64,000 nucleotides of DNA, taken from Hanleya hanleyi. Lineage: Eukaryota > Mollusca > Polyplacophora > Lepidopleurida > Hanleyidae. Every line of letters starts with the position of its first letter. The first letter of the stretch is position 1. This document shows, one piece after another, positions 1-12,182 of the stretch. Made by a program: the position numbers and the translations under genes. The stretch covers positions 1 to 64,000 of the forward strand of contig JAVTVY010020287.1 in the NCBI GenBank assembly GCA_036873755.1, read 5' to 3'. Below the pieces are notes generated by a model that had not been told where the DNA came from, searched no databases, and saw nothing but the letters and a program-made list of their open reading frames with translations.

Positions 1-699
1 AAAAAAAAGATATAAATACAGAATATGGCATTAATAAACCATAGTTCTGGGGCTATAACAAAAGAACCAGAAAAAAATATGAAAAAAAATAATAGGGACA
101 ATGGAATTCCGTAAGCAAGACACCTATCACTTTGAACAGTGGAGATAGTTCATTTGACCTCGGGGCAAAAAACGAGAGAGAAAAAAACAATGTTTTCGTG
201 ACGAGAAAAAAAAAGGGAGAAAAAGAAAAAAAATGTTTACGTGGCTGTGTATATTGTCTTTTCTTCTTACTAGCTGATCAGGATAAATCATTAAAAAAAT
301 CAAATATTCGGCAAACTAGTAAACAATGTCAAACTTAGAGGAATATCTACACAGAATATCAGGGCCGAAAATTAATTGCATGCTAAGGACAAATAAATAA
401 CAGTTCCATATAAGCAAGTTCAGATAGCAACACCAGAGGTCAAGTTTTCAACAAATGTTTTTTTTCCTTGTTGTCCCTTACCACCACGATGTATTACAGT
501 CAACTGATGTATCCAGAGAATTCTCAGAGTCCCAAAAATAAGGTCCAATACGGGGAGTTAAGTATCCAGCACAGTTCACACAGCTGCGATCGTACCCTCC
601 AGGAATAAAGGAGCACGTGCAGTGAAGACGGGTAGCTTCACTTCTCATCCATTGGGATAGAACACAGTCACCAGTTATCCAGGCTTCAGGGGAGAACCA
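1..699 (-). other. Probable 5' leader of a minus-strand LTR retrotransposon running off the left edge
   Basis: Read on the minus strand, this stretch follows directly after the LTR and primer-binding site at 700-1193, so it would be the untranslated leader and the beginning of the internal region of that element. The part near 1-340 is very A- and purine-rich. No gag-like protein could be recognised in any frame, so only the position next to the primer-binding site supports the assignment. It could equally be unrelated intergenic DNA. Confidence 0.3.
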
Positions 700-714
700 C
701 CACGTTGGGCGCCA
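700..714 (-). other. Retrotransposon primer-binding site
   Basis: On the minus strand the sequence reads TGGCGCCCAACGTGG, preceded by three bases (TTT) and an LTR-type end in ACA. TGGCGCCCAACGTGG is the usual form of the tRNA primer-binding site in many animal Ty3/Gypsy elements. This is the strongest single clue that an LTR element enters the window from the left in minus orientation. Confidence 0.65.
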
Positions 715-717
715 AAA

Positions 718-1193
718 TGTAGACGGGTCGCTGAATCAAGGCAACACAAGTCTAAAGGGTCCGGTCACATATGCACACTTTATTCGGGAGACAAATAATC
801 CCTATAACAAACAACAAATATCACAGTAAATATCACAGTAAATATCACAATGTATCCGCTCCCAAGTATATACTAACAATTATATTTTCTTACGCTTTAT
901 AAATATTAATTCAATACAGAGCCGTTACTTTGCATTATGATGTATACGTTTAGTGCAATAGAAACAGAACCGGAAAATAGATAAAATTGGACATCAAACA
1001 CTTTTACAATTACCAAATAATAGAGCTGCCATATAACACTAACACCAAACCGGTTATGACTGGTCAAGTACGACGAGGGCCGGTGACCGTTACGTAATTA
1101 CATTTTTACTGAATAGCCTGCACAAACAGGTCAACTCACCCTGTCAATTGGACAAAGGTAAGTCTCCACCATTCATGGGTGATAGCGGTTACA
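718..1193 (-). repeat. Probable LTR of a Gypsy-type element (outer edge uncertain)
   Basis: The inner edge (718, next to the primer-binding site) carries the TG/CA-type LTR terminus. A minus-strand polyadenylation signal AATAAA lies at about 781-786, roughly 65 bases before the inner edge, as expected for an R-U5 boundary. The outer edge is chosen at 1193 because the minus strand there begins TGTAAC, a common Gypsy LTR start, but the second LTR is not in the window and no target duplication can be checked. Length would be about 476 bp. Confidence 0.4.
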
Positions 1194-1586
1194 ACCCCTG
1201 TGCACACCCGAACACACCTGATAAATTTAAACAAGTATTTGTAGATATTTTACCACTGACAATGTTAGACTCCTAAAACCAATATAGATATATCTGGTTT
1301 ACACAAATGATTTACGCAACAAAAATATAAAGCTACGCTCCAAACAATAAATGTGAGCTGCTTCATATATAAACATTATCCAGGGCGAATATGTGGCATT
1401 ATTCAAAATATCCGTTTACAAATATCCGCAAAATTAGCGTATACTACAACTTGAACTATAACTTCAAACTACACAAAAACTACCAATATTATTATTTCGA
1501 TGCCACATTTACAATACAACGTACTGTGAAAATAATCAAATAATCAAATGTGAACTAACCTGTTTGCTGAACACCCAAAATTACAA

Positions 1587-1706
1587 GCGTCTAGTCCGTC
1601 ATTCATAATCCAGCCGTCGTCCATTAGAGAATATCCGCGTCCATAATCCAAAGACCTATTCCATTTCCATATAACAGTATTAGCACCAAATTCAAAAAGA
1701 CAAAAG
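1587..1706 (-). repeat. Solo 3'-end fragment of the Penelope-like element family
   Basis: About 120 bases closely match the extreme 3' end of the Penelope-like element at 3005-3398 (same minus orientation), including the terminal motif that reads CTAGACGCTTGTA on the minus strand. The copy is 5'-truncated: only the last part of the 3' untranslated region is present. Confidence 0.7.
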
Positions 1707-2189
1707 TATACCCCGACAGAAACAAAACTGGCAGCAGAAACGCACAACTCAAAATCAGAAAACGTAATGAACAAAGAATCCAATTCGACTAGACCCCAAA
1801 TCCGTGCAACTACCCAAAATCACCCAGTAAGCATTCAGACCAATACACACGCTCCTTTCATAAACTAACCAATTACATTCGTCAGTACAGTCGCCGTCAA
1901 GGTAAACAATGAATAGTCATAAGTCACGAACAGTCACGAATACAAAGGAACACTACATGTACATAACTGAATGGAACAGACTAAAACCCGGCCCAAAGAA
2001 CAGTAACCCCTCGACAATTGTATCCAGCTTTGATAGACTGAGACAACATAAAAAAGAAGACGAGGCACCTCTATCTGATAGAAGCCAAAGTCAGTCGAAT
2101 ACAAGGAGACATGGCACGGTTTATCGAGTGCCGTATATGAATACTACAACCGGATGAACGGAATTTTAGAGTAAGCGTAAAATACATTG

Positions 2190-2960
2190 TCCAAAGACTG
2201 GGATTCTTTTCTCGACTGGGCTCGTATATAAAATAATAAAACTTTATGAAAGTGCCGAGCCCTAAACTGGAGAAAGGTGCGATAATCTCGGGTTTTTTCC
2301 AATCCTGTGTTGAGGTTCGAATCATGGGTAACATTTTTTTCTTTTCCATTGTGCCTATTTCTTTCCACTTCGCCTCAAAATTCAGAAATACAAAGGCCCA
2401 CTATACTATTTATGTAAATGGTTGCAGTCAGTACTAAAATATAAAAAAATATTCCAACTCTCCAACCCGACCCGTACCCGAAAAGCAACAAGAGAGTAAC
2501 AGTCATTTGGGTGTAAAACTTATTTTGTTTAAGTACAGATAAACTACTACGAGCTGATGTTATTCAATAACCCAAGACCAGGAGTTGAGAATTAAGCTGC
2601 ACATACAATATTGTATGCTGACTAGAATCATTTCATTCGTAAGTTTAAATTTTGGCACTTGAACGGCACCTCTTACGAGACCGAATAAAATATCTTCGAA
2701 AATAGACGTTTAAATAAAGATTCAGTTTACGTAAGGACGTGCATTTAAGTTGAAATAAGCTTATTCTGCCGATTTCGCGGCCAATATATATTCACTGCCT
2801 TGCAATTCTTGAGAGGGAAGCTTTTCAATAATATTGACTTTGAACACAGTCATCGCAATAATAAAGGAAATGGTCGGCAAAATTGCAAAATTGACGTCCA
2901 GTTATTTCTATTTTAAAATTCTTTTTAAATCTGAAGGGGAACTTGAAAATTGAACTTTCA
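2190..2960 (+). repeat. Copy 1 (partial) of the long complex repeat
   Basis: The stretch beginning near GGGTAACATTTTT and running through the motif GACGTCCAGTTAT near 2895 aligns by eye, with many substitutions and small indels, to about 8935-9560, 13510-14135 and 16020-16830. It is a non-coding interspersed repeat with no recognisable protein. Several short overlapping frames exist but they are not conserved between copies. Confidence 0.6.
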
Positions 2961-3398
2961 AGCTTCGGGGTTTTTTTTATTCTCCAAATGCAGAAACTTG
3001 AAAATTGAACTTACAAGCATCTAGTCCGTCATTCATTATTCAGTCGTCGTCCGTTAAAGAATATCCGCGTCCATAATACAAAGACCTATTCCGTATTCCA
3101 TTTAATAGCATTAGGACCAAATTCAAAAAAGATAATCATAATATACATAATCTAGCTTAGTTTCCAGCAAGAGAGAAGCGAACAACAGTTTTTAATGATG
3201 CCGCAAGACATTATGATATTCCAAAAATATCAAATCCGTATCGCTGATCAGTATTCTTAATCCATATGATATTCGCTGTAAAGTCATCTAGAGAATGATA
3301 TATCTCAGTCATGCTTTGATTGCGACTGTTCATATGCACACCATGATGATCTTGAAGTACATGGATGCATACGTCCCCTAGCCCCGGGATAATCGGAA

Positions 3399-4944
3399 TT
3401 AGACACAACTTACGAAACGTAAGCCCATAGATCTTGCACGCTGCGCTCGTATTTTGCTATCAGCATGCCATATGTCGCCAATTTTGAGAAACTTGGAGTG
3501 GATACGCTTGGGGGTATAGCCATGTTTTGTAAGTTTCTGCAATAATGTTTTGTGACGTTGATTAAAATCGTCACATTTAACATAGGAACGGGAAAATGCT
3601 ACCAGGCGAGATATGTATACGCCATATGCATGTCCCACTGGAAAATTGCTTTCCAGAAATGGATAGTTTACGATGTCGAAATTGTAATCATCTCTTATGT
3701 CATAAAGTCGACGGGAGAGAAGGCCCGCTTCAGTTTTATAGAGATATAGGTCTACATATGATGTGCCGTTGGGGCCATCTGTAGTTTCCTTCAAATCCAG
3801 TGTAGGTGGTTATTTTTCCTTCACTGCGTTATTTATATATCCATTATCAACACCGAGAATATCGTCTATATAGCGTTTGGTGAATGAGAAGGAACAATAT
3901 TTGAATTCATCGTTTTTTAAAGGGCCTGCATATAGTCATATTCTTAAGAGAACAGATATAGTTCAGCCAACAAGGGTGCACAATTAGTACCCATTGGAAT
4001 ACCTATATGCCGTTGATATATTGTGTTGCCAAATTTCACATAGATATTTTCAATGAGAAATTCATGATATCCCTTTTATGTAGTAGAGCTAAAGAATGTT
4101 TTATGGCTTCTGACATTAATATATCGGCGATCAGTCTTCTTGAATACTATTAACTATTAATGAACTTAGACGGTCAATAAGGACCTGATGAAGAATTGTA
4201 GTATAGAGAGTCGAGAAATCCCATGTGGATACATGTCTGTACGGTATCTGACCTTTAGCATCAAGTTCTTGCGTAAGACATTTTGAGTGTTTCAATATCC
4301 ACATACATTCAACGCCAGAGTTCTAAGAAAAAGTGGCCGCAATACCTTTCCCAAAATGCTTTTACCTCCTGAAGAGCTCTCGTCAACAGGGTTGAAGGAA
4401 GCTTGGTGGTGCAGCTTCTACAAGCAGCTCCCAATTTAGCTTTGTATGGTGATTTATGCATTTTGGGAGTCCAGTATTGGACAAATACCTCTTCCATCGA
4501 GAAACGTTTTGTGGTTGTTGAATAAATCTTCCAGAGTAAATGCAGTTTGGGAGTAAGTAGACGTATTTAATGATGGTATGCTTACACTCAATTCCTTAAC
4601 CAGCATTTTATTTAATGATGGTATGCTTACACTCATTTCCTTAACCGGCACCTGGCAATAGTAATATTTACCTATGAAAACTATATTATTTGGAGCTTTG
4701 TCTGCTGGGACTATGTTGAATTTACTCTGGAGATTTTCTAGAACTTCTTGCGAATTGAGGTTTCTCAGTACTTGTTCTGTTTGGTGAAGGGTAATTCTGT
4801 CAATATGGTGGATTGTTTCAACGATCTCGCTCTTGGTGAGGTCCCGCCAATCAACGAACACTGTAGGTTCTTTATATTATCTATATATGTCCTTTCATCA
4901 GGAGTGTTCTTAGGTCCTTATCACTCAATATATCAAGGTTACCG
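3399..4944 (-). pseudogene. PLE reverse transcriptase, central and C-terminal part (broken)
   Basis: This is the part of the PLE coding region downstream of a nested insertion. It starts in frame with NLDILSDKDLRTLLMKG, continues with the segment ending at the KMHKSPYK region (a frame change occurs near 4454-4497), and includes FSTLYTTI near 4200-4240. After a stretch with stops it holds KRYIDDIL, the YxDD reverse-transcriptase motif with isoleucine at the second place. The last 131 codons (3399-3794) are intact and end in a TAA stop. PLE reverse transcriptases normally act in target-primed reverse transcription; this copy is inactive by its breaks. Confidence 0.75.
4567..4656 (-). repeat. 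Short tandem duplication inside the PLE coding region
   Basis: A block of about 45 bp is present twice side by side, giving the repeated peptide ELSVSIPSLN / EMSVSIPSLN in the minus-strand translation. The reading frame is kept. It looks like a local slippage or replication duplication in this copy. Confidence 0.65.
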
Positions 4945-5200
4945 TTACAAGCGTCTGGTCCGTCATGCATAATTCAACCGTCGTCCCTTAAAGAATATCT
5001 GCGTCCGCAATCCAAAGACCTATTCCATATTCCATATAACAGTATTAGCACCAAATTCAAAAAGACAATCATAGTATACATAACATAGGCTAGTTTCCTG
5101 CAAGAGAGAAGCGGTCAACAGTTTTCAATGATGCCGGCAAGACATAATGATGTTCCAAAAATATCAAATCCGTATCGCTGATCAGTATTCTTAATCCACA
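4945..5200 (-). mobile_element. 5'-truncated PLE 3' end nested inside the PLE coding region
   Basis: About 255 bases match the 3' untranslated end of the same family (compare 3005-3260 and 48268-48505), in the same minus orientation. They interrupt the coding sequence exactly between the peptides CKHIV and GNLDIL, which are contiguous in other members of the family. The insertion ends with the family terminus (GACGCTTGTA on the minus strand). This is a self-nested insertion of a 5'-truncated copy. Confidence 0.75.
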
Positions 5201-5721
5201 ATATGTTTACATGGTGTATGGATAGAGTTCGACGATTCACAATCACAACTATAGCCTCTCGACGTGTATAAGTTCCAACCAAACTCCTTGACAGCATCAG
5301 AGTAATTTAATATTTTGGTGGCTAGAGATCTAGTATACTTATATGAAATGCAAGGAGGTTCTGTGAACTCAAAATAGTTTGGTACAGCTTTGCGTATCTC
5401 TGGATCATTCAGGATTCGTGGTAAATTAATTAGGTTCAATCCTTTATCTAAGTAGTCGAGTTTCAAGAAAAGCCGGTCTTGCGATGTTTCGATTATGTTC
5501 ACTGGACAATACAATCGAAAATACGCTATATCTTGACAAACTTTGTCAGTGATTGTGGGTGGCATTATATTTGTGGAGGCCATAGATCGTTCTATATCTC
5601 TGGCTACAAGATTTAAAGCTCTCAGAGGTAACGCATACAGGACTGTACGTAAGCTATGTATACTATTGGGTGTGTTAGTTAAATCCACAAAGTAATTTAA
5701 AGTGATATGATCGTTAATCAA
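5191..5721 (-). pseudogene. PLE protein, N-terminal domain (broken)
   Basis: An open stretch of about 175 codons carries the N-terminal part of the PLE protein: a region with DLTNTPNSIHSLRTVLY, an alternating hydrophobic part, and the segment CDCESSNSIHTPCKHIV just before the nested insertion. Upstream, from about 5721 to 5960, the coding continues in another frame (FLHGLNDNVKGFGNFTNRR and SSPTNGYIAAMVEESL), so at least one frameshift lies near 5715-5725. Confidence 0.65.
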
Positions 5722-6314
5722 AGCATTATTAAACTTTCTTCAACCATGGCTGCGATGTATCCGTTGGTGGGACTTGAAAATAATATTGGAGTAATATTGG
5801 ATATATTTGAACGGCGGTTTGTAAAGTTGCCGAACCCTTTGACATTATCATTTAAACCATGCAGAAAAACTGACCCAAGTTCTAGCATCCGGAATTGTTT
5901 CCGCTCTCGGAGTTTTCTCTCAAATCCAAAGGGGGGAATCCTTGGTAGATGGGTAGACGACGTCTATTATCTGAATACTAAAGTCATCCCAGCCATGATC
6001 GGATCCAGAAAAATGCTATTCTATAAGCAATTACTTTTTCTGTGGCTGTTTACCCTAAGATATGGTCTTTGGGTGGTCTTGCCAACATACTGTTGACCAC
6101 ACTTCTTATAGAAAACTAAATAAATACAGTTTGTAGCAGAACAACTAAGATCAACATACGAATTTGCAGAATATGAATTAGCAGTAGGGCGCGTAACTAA
6201 ATGAAGCTGAAGTATTAAAGAGTAGACACGTTAGACATCCACGGTGTCCACACTTAGAAATCTTAAAATCTTTAAAATGTTACGCATGCATGGGCATTAC
6301 ATAAACATGTTATT

Positions 6315-6900
6315 TCTTCTTCAAAAAGTTTGAGGTATCATTATCCTTATGCGTTGCGAGGTACATGTATCTTTTTGCTTCGATGACTTCGTTCTGTTGG
6401 GGAGGATTATCGTTTAAGGAAGGTCATCCGGTCAGCCTGGGGGTATCTCGTAGTTTTATTTCTGGTATAATTGAATGCTTTATTAGTTTTATATAAATAT
6501 CACGAACAGGTTAATTAACTATACAGGTACCGTTTCCTACAGATGTTCTTTCGCCAAGGACATCGAAACAGACAATATGGGGTTTCTATGAAACGAAAAC
6601 CACTCACTGATTTTGGGCATAGCAGAATTGGCCGCGGGAGTGGCTGGCCTGGCTGTTCATTTATCAGTTGTCATGAGTTTTAATAATGTACTTGTAACAA
6701 AAAAGTTAATTAGCCCGGCTGTGTGCATACCAAAAAGGTCGAGGCATCATTAATCTGATGCGTTTCGAGGTACATGCATATTTTCGCGTTGATGAGTTTC
6801 GTTTTGTTGAGGAGGGTTATTGTTTGAGGAAGGTCATCCGGCCAGCCTGATGGAATCTCGTATTGTTGTTCCCGGTACCAATGAATACTTTATTAGATTT
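6315..6900 (+). repeat. Two units of the complex repeat (GAGGTACATG / GGTCATCCGGTCAGCC type)
   Basis: Two related stretches, about 6315-6480 and 6720-6900, share a core (AAGGTCATCCGG followed by CAGCCTG) with 9683-9840, 14258-14420 and 16980-17110. The part between them (6530-6720) matches 9890-10085 and 14485-14670. No coding potential is seen. Confidence 0.6.
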
Positions 6901-7370
6901 GTATAATTCTTATACCTTAACGAGAATTTTACATGTATGGAGACAATCTTAGATGGTTTATTCATTAACTACATCAACTGTTTGGTTTGGTCTACCACGC
7001 CGAATTTACTCGAAGTGTCTTCGCCTTGTCCTTCCGCTCGTGCGTCCTTTCGTCAGTAATGATCTTGTACTTCTTGAAGAGATCTTGAATTACGGTTCAC
7101 TGAGAATCAAAAACTTTAGAAATGAGATTTCCGTGTGATTCTGAAGCAGTCTGTATATTTTAAGGTCAATGGGTCATGTGTCAAGGTCACATCATCCTGA
7201 AACTGAATCTAACCTTCTCCGCTCACTATCGTGATCACCAAACTTCTCAGATTCATGGGTGATTTTTCCATGTAATTCAGTTTGCGGTAAAATGTCAATG
7301 TCACATCAGTGCAAAACGGAGTGTTGCTTGTGCGGATTATTTTATAGTTTCGATTTACCAAATATATCGC

Positions 7371-7497
7371 GACTTCACAGGTATGTTGTCCATGTGTCCC
7401 GCGACTTCACAGGTATGTTGTCCATGTGTCCCGCGACTTCACAGGTATGTTGTCCATGTGTCCCGCGACTTCACAGGTATGTTGTCCATGTGTGTCC
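7371..7497 (+). repeat. Minisatellite, 32-bp unit, about four copies
   Basis: The unit CGCGACTTCACAGGTATG plus TTGTCCATGTGTCC is repeated almost perfectly four times head to tail. Because 32 is not a multiple of 3, the open frame through it reads a different peptide in each unit, which argues against coding function. The array is present only in duplication copy A. Confidence 0.9.
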
Positions 7498-7732
7498 TAA
7501 GAAGCTTATCTAAGATGAGATCTCGAGTTATGATTATTTGAATGAATTTCTCGTTTTTAAAACTTTTTCAAAGAAACACATTATTGTGAGGTTCATATCT
7601 CAATGTCAAGTACAGAATCCCAAAGAGAACGCAATTTTGTCCGTGATGTATATTGTCTTGTCCTATGAATACAACTACTATTCTATATGGAATTACAAAT
7701 AAATCATTTCAAATCTCTGCTTCTCATCCACC

Positions 7733-7860
7733 AAACGCTATATAGACGATCTTCCCATCTATCGATAATCCATGTTTAGGTGACGTCGTAAACGATATAT
7801 ATTCACCTTCACTGGATTTGAAGAAAATTACCGATAGTTGGGGCATCTTCCTTTTATGAT
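7733..7860 (+). pseudogene. PLE reverse-transcriptase scrap around the YIDD motif (copy A)
   Basis: Plus-strand translation gives FSSTKRYIDDL, then, after a one-base shift, SIDNPCLGDVVNDIYSPSLD and LKKITDS. These correspond to the KRYIDDIL region of the PLE at 3780-3890 and extend past it. Beyond about 7860 the similarity stops being recognisable. Confidence 0.7.
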
Positions 7861-8337
7861 TTAAACTCAATTTTAAAATTTGAAATGTGGGCCCTGACGG
7901 AAGTTCGAAAACTGGTACGAGCTGTTCATTATGTAGTTTATGTGGGCCAGATTTAGTGGTACATGTAGTTTGATTGGATGTAATGGACGGTGTTTATGTT
8001 TTATATCCACTTTAAGTCGCTAATATTGTTATGGGGAAACTCGTGGTCTTTAAATAAAAACCGCGCTCCAGTTTTGTCAGAGAGGAAAGCATACCTGTTA
8101 TATTCTTTGGAAGCAAAATTGTATTTCCAAGATATTTGATAGTTGCCCTTGTTGCCCATGCATCTCGGTCTATCTCGAGCACTTTTATTTTATCATTCTG
8201 TTCAGTATGATTGTATGTGATTGGGATCGTCTCCTGTTATCTCAATCTCGACAAACATGATCAAATTATCACTATAAATCCCACAGGGGAATTGAGAAAT
8301 GAAGGTAGATCTCATGATCAAGATCTTTGGTAGCAAT

Positions 8338-8640
8338 TACAATCAAAGCATGACTGAGAAAACTAAAGAAAATGACTTGGAAATTTACTTGGATAAAGAA
8401 TAATGGCCAGTGATTAGGTTTTTATGTAAAGAACATCACCATGTTTTGCCAGCATCATTGAAAAATGTTGACCACTGCTCTCTTTTTAAAGGAAACGATA
8501 TGGTATTTTTAATGTTTTTATTTCTTACACATTTGGAATTGGTGCGAAATGTCATGCGGAATAGGTATTTCGATTATGGACACGGACATGCTTTTATGGA
8601 CGATGGCTAAAATGTCGGATTTGACGCTTGCTATTCCGTT
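8338..8640 (+). repeat. Degenerate PLE 3'-end fragment (copy A)
   Basis: The stretch from CAATCAAAGCATGACTGAG to about GACGCTTGCTATT follows the order of the PLE 3' untranslated region (compare 21795-22100 and 48190-48500) with many substitutions. It lies in plus orientation and has its counterpart at 12920-13215 in copy B. Confidence 0.6.
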
Positions 8641-8934
8641 AATTAGTGGCGGGAGGATCGACAATGATTACTTTGAACAGGATATTGAATATAAGCTTCA
8701 AATATGGCAATCATTAGTAAATATTTCTTAGATTGAAATCCGCAGATTTTCCCACAAATTTTAGACAAAATGTACGGGCGCCATATGCAGTTCCTTCTGA
8801 GCGAGTTATTTATTTATACATGTACAGTGCCTTACAAATATGTTTCGCAAAGGACATTAGAACAGACAATAAAAGAGAAAATTACCTACTGATTTTATTA
8901 GTAGATAAGTAGGTTCATTTATTAGTTGCCTGGG

Positions 8935-11350
8935 TTTGAATAATGAACTTGTAAAAATATGGAATTTTGATCATGGGTAACATTATTGCGCCTATTTCTT
9001 TCCACTTCGACTCGCGATTCAGAAATACAAAGCCTCACTACACTATTTATAAGAATGGTTGTGGTCAGTACTACAATATGGGGAAAATAGTTCTCCCATG
9101 CGACCCGAATGCGAAAAGTAACGAGAGAGTAACGGCCATTTGGGTGTAAAAAGTTATTTTGGTTCCGGCACAAATAAACTGTTTCGATATGGTTTTATTC
9201 AAGTACCCAAGACCAGTAGTCTTTTTTTTCGTTCGTAATCTTAAATTTTGACACTTAAACCTCATCCCATTGGAGGCCGAATATAATATCTCAGAAAATA
9301 AACGCTGGAATGGACATTCATTTTACGTACAGACATGCATTTAAACTGAAACGAGAGTATACCTGCCGATTTCACGACCAATATATCCATTTGCTTGCAA
9401 TTCAGGAGAAACAAGCCTTTCAATAATCTGAACCTAGAACATAGCCCACGAAATAAAAGGACAATTGGCAGCGCATGGGCGAAAGTCCGCTCAAGGGTCT
9501 ACAAATCCTTAATTACCCCCCACACAAAACAGAAATGAAAATTGACGTCCAGTTATAATTTCCAATTTTCGTTGTTTGACTTCTGGACGCTAAAAGGGAA
9601 CTGTTTTTTGGATTCTTCAACTTCAGAAAATGGAATTGTTTACACGTATATGGACATTACCTATATATGTAGCTCATTTGTCGGCTCAAAAAGGTCAAGC
9701 TATCATTGTTCTGATGCGTATCGAAGTACTTGTATACGTTTTTGCTTCGACGAGTTTCGTTTTGTTGAAGAGGATTATTGTCTGAGGAAGATCATCTGAT
9801 CAGCCTGATGACATGTCGACATGTGTTGCTTCCGATATCCCTCAATTGTTTTATATTCATATCCTGAAAGGGTTAATTATCTATCTATGTGCAGTGCCAT
9901 AACGAAGTGGTTTCGCCAAGGGCATTGTAACAGACAATATAGGGTTTCTATGAAGAGATAATCACCCACTGATTTTGGTCATAGCAAAACTGACCATTGA
10001 AATGGCTCACCTGGCGGTTTATTTAACAGTTGCCATGAGTTAGGATAATGTGCTTGTAACAAAAAATGTAATTAGCTCAGCTGTGTGCACCAGCCATCAT
10101 CATCTAGCCCAACATGTACTTCACAAAAATGGTGTACGTAGATCGCTATGAATGGTTGTCCGCTTGCTATCCTTCAACCCAGCTAATTCCTAACATACAA
10201 AGGAATTACAAATGAAAAACACGAAAGATCGGTCCTAATTTCTCATGACTGTGATTCCTTTCTGTGATGGCCATCATATTCCTGTCACTGAAATGTGCTG
10301 AATTTTGATTGAAACTGGGGTTTACGGGCCGCTTCCCATACGAATTTCTCGGCCCATCCTTACAATGCGCTTATTCTCACATATTGAAATATACATTGCT
10401 GATATTACATTTATCGTACTATTGAGTTCGCCTACGTATTCATATGATATTTTAACATTCATGTAACATGTATGTTATAAACGGATAGTATGTACAAGTG
10501 CGTGAGGATTACGAGTGAATATAATAATAATATATAATATAATTAAGCATGAAGCTGTAAGGATTCATTAACTGTGCATAACTGTTTCGATTCATATTAT
10601 TCTCGTGAAATGTCTTGGTGGTTGTTATGACCATGTTCCCGTCGATTACACCGTGCGACGTCCAGAAAAAAAATAGGGATCCAAGAAATTGGTGATCCTA
10701 GAAATCTGTGTCTGTAACATTGCGCCAATGGCGTATCAGGTAGGGTGACAGGCTTCACCCTAACTGCTCGTGGATGTCGTTGGCATTGTTCGATTTAGTT
10801 TGAATGGAAAAGCTGTTCTTGTTTCTGTCGATTGTCCATGGTCAGGTTGTTGGTTCAGGGATTCCACTGAAATGGCTAGGTCTATGGTCAGGGGGGTCTG
10901 CTTGTGGTTTGGAGGGTCTTTGTCCTGTGGGTCGGTGGTCTGTGATCTGTGGTCGGTTGTTCTGGGGGCGATTAGTTCTGGTGTTGTCCTGCTCATTTTA
11001 TACTTTGTTCAGAGTTTGGCAGTACTCATTGTATCCAGCTTTGATAGGCCGAAACAAGATAAAATTCCCAACGAGGTATCCTCTTCTCCAAACCAATGAA
11101 GTGATCTTCCAGTGCCAAGTATAAATACTACTACTCCATGATAGCAATTTTCCAGTTATCACAAAACACATTTTCTTGTATGTTGTATGCTAAGAACACA
11201 TTGGGTCTTACGGTTCTTCAATAACATCATCTTGAGGCACGGTATTTGTGCACAATCGTCGGTTTGGACGTGAAAACATACATTTTCTCTCTCCGTAAAC
11301 ATATGAAGATCGGCCGAAGACAAAATAAATTTGTCAATAGTTAGTTATTA
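8935..11350 (+). repeat. Copy 2 of the long complex repeat plus G/T-rich segment
   Basis: About 8935-10085 aligns with 13510-14670 as part of the large duplication, and with 2190-2960 and 16020-17120 as older copies. The segment 10760-11100 is rich in GGT/GTC runs and yields overlapping open frames on both strands (109, 106 and 78 codons). The frames look like a by-product of base composition: no known protein domain is recognisable and they are shared only through the duplication. Confidence 0.5.
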
Positions 11351-12182
11351 TCCAAAGACGGCATTTGTTCTGGAATGGGTTCTTATATAAAACAAAATAG
11401 ACTTGATTAAAATGGCGAGATTTGAAGGATATAGTATGTTCACATTTACTCGTCGCATTGGGCCGTACTGAACATAAAAATCGATACTTGTTTTAGTGAT
11501 GGGTAACTTTGTTTCTTCTTTATCATTGTGCCTATTTCTTTCCACTTCGAATATCAATTCAGAAGTGCAAAGCTTCACTCTACTATTTCCAAGAATGGTT
11601 GTGGCCAGTACTAAAATATAAAAAAGTAGTTCCCCTCATGCGACCCGAACCCGAAAAGTAACGAGAGAGTAGCAGCCATTTGGATGTATAAACTTATTTT
11701 GCTTCCTGCACAAATTAACTACTTCAAGAATTTTATTTCGTTGGTTGTAGTCATATACTTCTATATGTCTCCCACCTGCACGCTTTTTTCAAAAGCTTTA
11801 TTTCTCTGAAATATCTTGTTCGTTCACAAATGGATTGATGACGAAGAAGGTGGAGAAGCATACATAATCGAAGAAATGCATAACATTTCCTTCTGCTATT
11901 CTGGAACATCATATCGTGTTTGCTATATTCGATCGATAGCTATTGATCTCTCAACTGTTTGGTTTGGTCTACCACGCCGAATTTACTCGAAGTTGTGTCT
12001 TCGCCTTGTCCTTTCGCTCGTGCGTCCTTTCGTCAGTAATTATCTTGTCCTTTTGAGATCTTGAATTACATTTCACTGAGAATCTAAAAATTTTAGAAAT
12101 GTGATTGCCGTGTGATTCTGAAGCAGCCTGTATATTTTAAGGTCAATTACAATTGCAATTACAAATAAATCATTTCAAATCT

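Larger units (their letters stand above)
3005..5960 (-). mobile_element. Decayed Penelope-like retroelement (PLE)
   Basis: Minus-strand frames, read in order from about 5960 down to 3399, give pieces typical of the PLE reverse-transcriptase protein: an N-terminal cysteine/histidine segment (CDCESS...CKHIV), NLDILSDKDLRTLLMKG, KFNIVPADKAPNNIVF, YWTPKMHKSPYK followed by a serine/cysteine/threonine segment, FSTLYTTI, the catalytic-type motif KRYIDDIL near 3845-3880, and a C-terminal part with YDIRDDYNFDIVNYPFLES and GVYISRLV. The reading frame is broken by several shifts and stops, so this copy cannot encode a full protein. The 3' untranslated region follows from 3398 to about 3005. No GIY-YIG endonuclease domain was recognised. 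Confidence 0.8.
6974..11758 (+). repeat. Large direct duplication, copy A
   Basis: From the shared start TCAACTGTTTGGTTTGG to the shared end TTGGTTGTAGTCATAT, this block aligns along nearly its whole length with 11951-16402, with scattered substitutions and indels. It contains a PLE reverse-transcriptase scrap, a PLE 3'-end fragment, the long complex repeat and a G/T-rich stretch (10760-11100). It also holds about 500 bases (about 7175-7690), including a 32-bp minisatellite, that copy B lacks. Confidence 0.75.

Noticed and set aside
7259..7513. 84-codon frame through the 32-bp minisatellite
   Set aside because: The repeat unit is not a multiple of three, so the frame only reflects the absence of stops in the unit; not coding.
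10760..11124. Overlapping open frames of 78-109 codons on both strands, repeated at 15399-15804 in copy B
   Set aside because: They lie in a G/T-rich segment whose composition suppresses stops. Preservation is explained by the duplication, no domain is recognisable and frame ends differ between copies.
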